From Syntrophomonadaceae bacterium (GTDB lineage Bacteria > Bacillota_D > Dethiobacteria > DTU022 > UBA8154), in the NCBI GenBank assembly GCA_007120815.1, contig SKMY01000146.1, positions 1 through 11,643 on the forward strand: DNA of 11,643 nt. Reading direction: 5' to 3'. Both the position numbers and the translations under genes were made by a program. Within the stretch, counting starts at the first letter, position 1; each line of letters starts with the position of its first letter. Shown in pieces: positions 7,569-11,643 of the stretch. The notes beneath the pieces are model-generated. The model did no database searches, had not been told where the DNA came from, and saw nothing but the letters and a program-made list of their open reading frames with translations.

Positions 7569-8018
7569 TCAGCCGCCGCGAAAGGTCATTCCTTCCACCG
7601 GGCCGGGCCAATCCAACATGCCACCTTTCAAGTTGTACAGGCTTTTGTATCCTTCTTCAGACAAAAATATGGCGGCTTCAGCGCTGCGCCTGCCGCTGCG
7701 GCAGATCAGCACAATGGTTTTCTCCCGATCCAGGGTTTCTTCGTGAGCGTCCTTCAGCTGGCCCAGGGGAAGCAGAATGGATCCCGGAATGTGGCCCTGG
7801 TTGTACTCGTGGGGTTCCCGGACATCAACCAGCAGCAGGTCATCTTCTTCTTCTTCCATCAAGGATTGAAGTTCGGCAGCAGTAATATCCCGGTACCCGG
7901 GTCCGACGGCCGCCGGGCTTTCGCCGATGGAATCCTGCTGACATCCCGCAACAAAAAAAAGAAGGGTTGCCAGCAGTAATATCGAAATAATACTCATGTT
8001 CTCGGAAATGTTGTTCAT
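7569..8018 (-). CDS. Rhodanese-domain lipoprotein
   Basis: A 149-residue single-domain rhodanese predicted to be anchored outside the cytoplasmic membrane. Residues 8-25 are hydrophobic and end in the lipobox VAGC with the lipidated cysteine at position 26. The rhodanese domain follows (about 43-140), with LLLVDVREPHEY, GHIPGSILLP and the active-site loop CRSGRRS, whose catalytic cysteine is C106. Such domains carry a sulfane sulfur as a cysteine persulfide; the physiological donor and acceptor are not known here. The start at 8018 gives a normal lipoprotein signal. AAAGGAGAGG (8040-8031 on the minus strand) lies upstream, slightly far at about 12 bases. ATG at 7997 would also leave a lipoprotein signal but has no ribosome binding site. 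The gene converges with the phosphatase gene across a 68-base gap with no clear terminator, and diverges from the PH-domain gene. An extracytoplasmic rhodanese may act in sulfur metabolism or in metal or redox defence; that is inference. Confidence 0.88.
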   Translation of the reverse strand: MNNISENMSIISILLLATLLFFVAGCQQDSIGESPAAVGPGYRDITAAELQSLMEEEEDDLLLVDVREPHEYNQGHIPGSILLPLGQLKDAHEETLDREKTIVLICRSGRRSAEAAIFLSEEGYKSLYNLKGGMLDWPGPVEGMTFRGG

Positions 8019-8131
8019 GCCTCTAACCGTCCTCTCCTTTTGATTGCATATAACTATTTTACAACAAAGATAACGCAAAAACCAGGGCTAAATTAAAAAA
8101 ATTATTATTTGCAAACTTTTAGCATGAAAGT

Positions 8132-8167
8132 GGGGTTTCCGCTTCCGGGGTATCCGCTTCCGGGGTC
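8132..8167 (+). repeat. 15-base tandem repeat in the divergent intergenic region
   Basis: GGGGTTTCCGCTTCC (8132-8146) is followed directly by GGGGTATCCGCTTCC (8147-8161) and a partial third unit GGGGTC (8162-8167). The units differ at one base. It lies between the divergent rhodanese and PH-domain genes, so it could touch the promoter of either. It shares GCTTCC with the repeat families at the window ends, which may be coincidence. Confidence 0.6.
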
Positions 8168-8219
8168 AAAGGCAGAAAAATAGTTGTCCGGCTTTTACTT
8201 CACTGAAAGGGGCTTTTCC

Positions 8220-8687
8220 ATGTATTTTCCTTCCAAACGCGATGCCTGGCTCGGCATTTTGCTCTGGGGTGTGGTGGCCAACGGGCTCTACTTCTCGTTC
8301 AGAGACCCGGAAAGAACGGGGTTATATGTGGCCATTCCCCTGCTGATCATTGTCAGCTGGGTCTGGTTTTCTACCGGTTACACCCTGACCGATGACATGC
8401 TGTTTGTGCGCTGCGGCCCGTTCAGGAAAAAAGTCGCCCTGAAAAACATCACCTACATCAGGGAATCGAGAAAGTTCCTGGCCTCTGCGGCTTTATCCAT
8501 GGAGCGTCTGGAGCTCCACACGGCAGACCGCTACCCGTATATTATCTCCCCCCGGGACAAAGAGACGTTTATACAGCAGCTGCTCAGCAGGCAACCGGAC
8601 ATTGTCCTGGAAAAAAAGAAAAAAAGCAAGGCCAAAGCCAAAGCCAAGAACAAGAATAAAAGACCGGTGCAAAAAAAGCGACGATAA
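8220..8687 (+). CDS. Membrane protein with a bacterial PH domain (bPH_4-like) and a lysine-rich tail
   Basis: A 155-residue protein with two probable membrane helices (about 10-27 and 34-51) in a hairpin, followed by a cytoplasmic domain. The segment from GYTLTDDMLFVRCGPF through ALSMERLELH to ISPRDKETFIQQLLSRQPDI fits the bacterial PH-like family bPH_4 (PF06713, formerly DUF1200), including its typical N-terminal helices and its SPRDKE motif. The function of that family is not established. The last 24 residues (132-155) are almost all lysine, arginine, alanine and asparagine with KAKAKAK-type repeats. They extend beyond the usual end of the domain and could contact nucleic acid or the acidic membrane surface. 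ATG 8220 is supported by AAAGGGG (8206-8212) seven bases upstream; TTG 8184 has no such signal. It is probably monocistronic. No clear terminator separates it from the copper ATPase, which has its own promoter. Confidence 0.8.
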   Translation: MYFPSKRDAWLGILLWGVVANGLYFSFRDPERTGLYVAIPLLIIVSWVWFSTGYTLTDDMLFVRCGPFRKKVALKNITYIRESRKFLASAALSMERLELHTADRYPYIISPRDKETFIQQLLSRQPDIVLEKKKKSKAKAKAKNKNKRPVQKKRR

Positions 8688-8770
8688 AACTGGATCGACT
8701 ACTCAGGGCGATTTGTAAGCGAAGCTTAGGGGATAGTTCTGGCACTTCCTGAACTGCGCTTCCAGTACCC

Positions 8771-8798
8771 TTGACAACATACCCCTGGGGTGTATAAT
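8771..8798 (+). promoter_or_regulatory. Sigma-A promoter of the copper ATPase gene
   Basis: A perfect -35 TTGACA (8771-8776) and a perfect -10 TATAAT (8793-8798) are separated by 16 bases. Transcription would start near 8805, about 50 bases before the ATPase start codon. The operator half-sites lie inside the spacer, over the -10 and just downstream, which fits repression by a bound regulator that leaves when copper binds it. Confidence 0.88.
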
Positions 8799-8825
8799 GT
8801 ATCTATACCCCTTAGGGGTATGTTG
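8775..8825 (+). promoter_or_regulatory. CsoR-like double operator embedded in the copper ATPase promoter
   Basis: Two palindromes lie in tandem. Site 1 is ATACCCC-T-GGGGTGT (8779-8793, one mismatch), overlapping the spacer and the first base of the -10. Site 2 is ATACCCC-TTA-GGGGTAT (8805-8821, perfect), at or just after the likely transcription start. The outer arms also match each other: CAACATACCCC (8775-8785) and GGGGTATGTTG (8815-8825) are an exact 11-base inverted pair around the -10. C-tract/G-tract palindromes with TA flanks are typical of the copper-sensing repressor CsoR. They do not resemble CopY boxes (TACAnnTGTA) or CueR sites. No csoR gene lies in the window, so the regulator would act from elsewhere. 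Confidence 0.72.
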
Positions 8826-8854
8826 AATTTGAATTCCAAGGAGTGTTATCTATC

Positions 8855-11383
8855 ATGGAGAAGAATACGGCGGAGAAGACACATATCAAGATTGCAGGCA
8901 TGACCTGTTCCAGCTGTGCCCAGCGGGTTGAGAAAGCGCTGCAGAAAGTCGACGGCGTGCAAAAGGCTTCGGTCAACTTCCCCATGGAAAAAGCATACGT
9001 GGAATACGACCCGGAGCGGATTTCCCAGGAACAGCTGCTGGAAGAAATCGAAAAAACCGGCTTCAACGGGCAAGTAGCCGATGAAAAAAGCCGGGTGGAC
9101 ACCCTGACCCTGAAGATCAAGGGCATGACGTGCGCCGCCTGTTCCAACCGGGTGGAAAAAACCCTGGGTGCCCTGGAGGGTGTGGAGAGCGCCGCAGTGA
9201 ACCTGCCGGCCGAGAAAGCAACGGTCAAGTTCCGGGCAGGAAGCGTCACCCGGGAAGACCTGGTTGGCGCCGTGGAAAAAGCGGGCTATCAGGTGGTTTC
9301 CGAGGACATGGAACGCCCTGAGGAAAGGGGCAAAGAAACAACGGAGGAAGAAGCCGACGAGCAAAAAATGCGGTGGGCCGAGAATAAAATGAAACTGGCC
9401 GCGACTTTTGCCGGGGCGATTATGATATTAATGATGATAAACATGTTTCTGGTGCCCATTCCCGGTTACTTCGCCATCACGGCCGTGCTGGCTTTCCCGC
9501 CCATATTCATTGCCGGTTGGGAAACCCACCGGGGAACCTGGAGAGCCCTGCGCCACGGGAGCGCCAACATGGATACCCTGGTCACCCTGGGATCCCTGGT
9601 CCCCTACCTGTTGAGCTTTTTGCGTTTCTGGTTTGCCATCACCACCTTTGTGGAGATGGCGGCCTCCATCATGGCCCTTCACCTGGTGGGGCGCTTCCTG
9701 GAAGCCCGGGCCAAGGGCAGGGCCTCCCAGGCCATTAAAAAGCTGCTGGCCATGGGGGCGAAACAGGCCCGAATTATCGTTGACGGCCAGGAGAAAGAAA
9801 TTCCGGTGGAAGCGCTGCAGCCCGGGCAGATCATGGTGGTGCGGCCCGGGGAAAAAATCCCCACCGACGGCGTGGTGATCGGTGGCGAAAGCAGCGTGGA
9901 TGAATCCATGGCAACGGGAGAATCCATCCCGATTAAGAAATTTGCTGGGGATGAGGTCATCGGGGCCACGGTCAACGGCCAGGGCATTTTAAGGGTAAAA
10001 GCCAGTCGTGTGGGGAAAGACACCTTTCTCTCCCAGGTTATCAAAATGGTGGAGGAGTGCCAGGGTTCCAAGGTACCCATCCAGGAATTCGCCGACCGGG
10101 TAACGGGATACTTCGTGCCCTTTGTGCTGCTGGTGGCTCTGGGGGCTTTCGCCTCCTGGATGCTCTTCCCCGAATTCCATCTGAGCATTGTCCGGTTCTT
10201 CAACTTCCCCTGGACCAACCCGGCCGCCCCGGTACTGACCCTGGCTATCCTGTCGACTACGGCGGTGCTGGTAATCTCCTGCCCCTGCGCCCTGGGACTG
10301 GCCACCCCGACCGCCCTGATGGTGGGCAGCGGGTTGGGCGCGGAAAAAGGCATCCTGATCCGCAGCGGTGAAGCCATTCAAACCATGAAGGATATCAAGA
10401 TCATCGCCTTCGACAAGACGGGAACCATTACCCGGGGCAAACCGGAAGTCACCAACCTGGTCCCTTTAGGGGACTTTCAGGAAGAGGAGCTGCTTTTCTA
10501 TGCCTCCAGCATTGAAGCGGCCTCGGAGCACCCCCTGGCATCGGCCCTGGTGGAAAAGGCCCGGGAACGGAACCTGTCCCCCGGTGACGTGGACCGGTTT
10601 GAAGCCATTGCCGGCAAAGGCGTTAAGGGGCAGGTGAAAGGAAAGCAAGTCCTGGTGGGGAGCCGCAAGCTAATGGCGTTAAACGACGTGAGCTACCAGG
10701 AGCAGGACATCGATAAAACCCTGGAGGAACTGGAAACAGAAGGCAAGACCGCCGTGCTGGTAGCCGTGGAGGGCCAGCTGGCAGGGATTGTGGCCGTAGC
10801 GGATACGTTGAAGGAAAGCTCTGCCCGGGCCATCGCTGAAATCGAAAAAATGGGCATCCGGACAGCCATGATCACCGGGGACAACCGGCGAACGGCAGAA
10901 GCCATCGCCCGCCAGGTGGGCATCAGCCGGGTGCTGGCTGAAGTGCTGCCCGAGGGCAAAGTGGAAGAAGTGCGCAAGCTGCAGGAGGAGTACGACATGG
11001 TGGCCATGGTCGGCGACGGCATCAACGATGCCCCGGCACTGAAACAGGCCAACGTGGGTATCGCCATCGGGACGGGGACCGATGTGGCCATCGAAGCGGC
11101 CGACATCACTTTGATTCGGGGAGATTTGCTTGCGGTTGTTTCCGCTGTGAAGCTGTCCCACGCCACCTTCCGCAAGATCCGCCAGAACTATTTCTGGGCC
11201 TGGTTCTACAACTCGGTGGCCATACCGGTGGCCTTTTTCGGGCTCCTGCACCCCATTATCGGGGCGGCGGCCATGGCGCTCAGCTCACTAAACGTGGTCC
11301 TGAACTCCCTGCGGCTGAAAAAAGTCAACCTGGACCCGGCTAACCCGACTGCCGCATCAGGTTCCTCCGGTTTCGCCAAATAG
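8855..11383 (+). CDS. copA: Copper-exporting P1B-type ATPase with two heavy-metal-binding domains
   Basis: An 842-residue membrane pump that uses ATP to move Cu(I) out of the cytoplasm. Two N-terminal heavy-metal-associated domains carry GMTCSSC (C18, C21) and GMTCAAC (C93, C96). An acidic linker (about 150-172) and the membrane helices follow. The actuator motif TGES is at 354-357, the transmembrane metal site CPC at 476-478, the phosphorylation site DKTGT at 520-524 (D520), the HP motif at 559-560 and GDGINDAP from 720. The last helices have YN (785-786) and MxxSS (M807, S810-S811), which together with CPC mark Cu(I) specificity rather than zinc or cadmium. ATG 8855 has AAGGAG (8838-8843) 11 bases upstream; GTG 8843 overlaps that site and is rejected. 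The gene is full length for the family and probably transcribed alone. The CsoR-like operator implies induction by copper. No copper chaperone (copZ) or regulator gene follows it here. Confidence 0.95.
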   Translation: MEKNTAEKTHIKIAGMTCSSCAQRVEKALQKVDGVQKASVNFPMEKAYVEYDPERISQEQLLEEIEKTGFNGQVADEKSRVDTLTLKIKGMTCAACSNRVEKTLGALEGVESAAVNLPAEKATVKFRAGSVTREDLVGAVEKAGYQVVSEDMERPEERGKETTEEEADEQKMRWAENKMKLAATFAGAIMILMMINMFLVPIPGYFAITAVLAFPPIFIAGWETHRGTWRALRHGSANMDTLVTLGSLVPYLLSFLRFWFAITTFVEMAASIMALHLVGRFLEARAKGRASQAIKKLLAMGAKQARIIVDGQEKEIPVEALQPGQIMVVRPGEKIPTDGVVIGGESSVDESMATGESIPIKKFAGDEVIGATVNGQGILRVKASRVGKDTFLSQVIKMVEECQGSKVPIQEFADRVTGYFVPFVLLVALGAFASWMLFPEFHLSIVRFFNFPWTNPAAPVLTLAILSTTAVLVISCPCALGLATPTALMVGSGLGAEKGILIRSGEAIQTMKDIKIIAFDKTGTITRGKPEVTNLVPLGDFQEEELLFYASSIEAASEHPLASALVEKARERNLSPGDVDRFEAIAGKGVKGQVKGKQVLVGSRKLMALNDVSYQEQDIDKTLEELETEGKTAVLVAVEGQLAGIVAVADTLKESSARAIAEIEKMGIRTAMITGDNRRTAEAIARQVGISRVLAEVLPEGKVEEVRKLQEEYDMVAMVGDGINDAPALKQANVGIAIGTGTDVAIEAADITLIRGDLLAVVSAVKLSHATFRKIRQNYFWAWFYNSVAIPVAFFGLLHPIIGAAAMALSSLNVVLNSLRLKKVNLDPANPTAASGSSGFAK

Positions 11384-11393
11384 CTTCACCGAC

Positions 11394-11577
11394 CCAAGGA
11401 AGCACGGGGACGGTTCTCTTGCTTCCTTGGATACATGAAGCACGGGGACGGTTCTCTTGCTTCCTTGGGCGGAAGCACGGGGACCGGAAGCACGGGGACG
11501 GTTCTGGTGCTTCCGTAGCGAAGCGGAGGACCGACATACCTTGAAAAATGGAAAGCGACAGAACCGTCCCCTGCTTA
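11394..11577 (+). repeat. Cluster of palindromic GGGGACGGTTCT repeats
   Basis: Unit 1 (11394-11430) is a perfect 10-base-pair hairpin, CCAAGGAAGC with GCTTCCTTGG, around a loop containing GGGGACGGTTCT. Unit 2 (11437-11468) repeats 32 bases of unit 1 exactly. A broken unit (11471-11485) abuts unit 3 (11486-11514), which has GGAAGCAC/GTGCTTCC arms. A fourth unit is inverted, AGAACCGTCCCCTGCTT (11560-11576), so GGGGACGGTTCTG (11494-11506) and CAGAACCGTCCCC (11559-11571) form a 13-base inverted pair. The family looks like a dispersed repetitive extragenic palindrome. Unit 1 starts 10 bases after the copA stop codon and may help end or stabilise that transcript, but no T-run follows it. No transposase is present. 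Confidence 0.8.
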
Positions 11578-11643
11578 CCGCGATGTTTGCGCAATAAGTT
11601 AGTGGGCTGAGCAGTAAAATATTATAAAAATAACGTGTCAACA

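Noticed and set aside
8716..8728. TAAGC-GAA-GCTTA hairpin after the PH-domain gene as a terminator
   Set aside because: The stem is only five base pairs and no T-run follows it.

Overview
The window looks like a piece of a moderately GC-rich genome from a Clostridia-type Firmicute, perhaps the Peptococcaceae or Desulfotomaculum group. This is an inference from four things: a surface protein with a Firmicutes-type copper-amine-oxidase-like 'stalk' domain, strong GGAGG-type ribosome binding sites, a SpoIIE/RsbU-type phosphatase, and a CsoR-like operator in front of a copper ATPase. Short repeats with the core GGGGACGGTTCT / CCCCGTGCTTCC at both ends also fit that group. No rRNA, tRNA, CRISPR array, transposase or phage gene is visible.

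Layout from left to right. (1) A short tandem array of CCCCGTGCTTCC units (1-86) is followed by an AT-rich leader. (2) A secreted protein has six very similar fibronectin type III domains and a C-terminal stalk domain (225-2375); an intrinsic terminator follows. (3) A complete acyl-CoA synthetase (AMP-forming ligase) gene stands alone (2528-4204). After it comes a non-coding stretch of about 425 bases with a very strong terminator and a possible promoter. (4) A signalling cassette follows: a small GHKL ATP-binding protein (4630-5052) and a large membrane protein that joins an extracellular sensor, HAMP, SpoIIE-type phosphatase and the same kind of ATP-binding domain (5098-7500). The small gene is clearly a paralogue of the tail of the large one, and its homology continues upstream of its only usable start codons. 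(5) A rhodanese lipoprotein lies on the minus strand (7569-8018), convergent with the phosphatase. (6) A two-helix membrane protein with a bacterial PH domain and a very basic tail (8220-8687) is divergent from the rhodanese gene. (7) A CopA-type copper-exporting P-type ATPase (8855-11383) is driven by a textbook promoter embedded in a doubled palindromic operator. (8) A cluster of palindromic repeats follows (11394-11577), of the same family as the left end and mostly in the opposite orientation.

The genes do not form one pathway. The coherent units are the partner-switching pair (small kinase-like protein plus sensor phosphatase/kinase), which probably controls a sigma factor through an anti-anti-sigma (STAS) protein encoded elsewhere, and the copper efflux gene with its own operator but no regulator or chaperone gene in the window. 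I see no convincing wholly new system. The observations most worth a second look are the truncated kinase paralogue, the nested copper operator, and the inverted repeat families that bracket the region.
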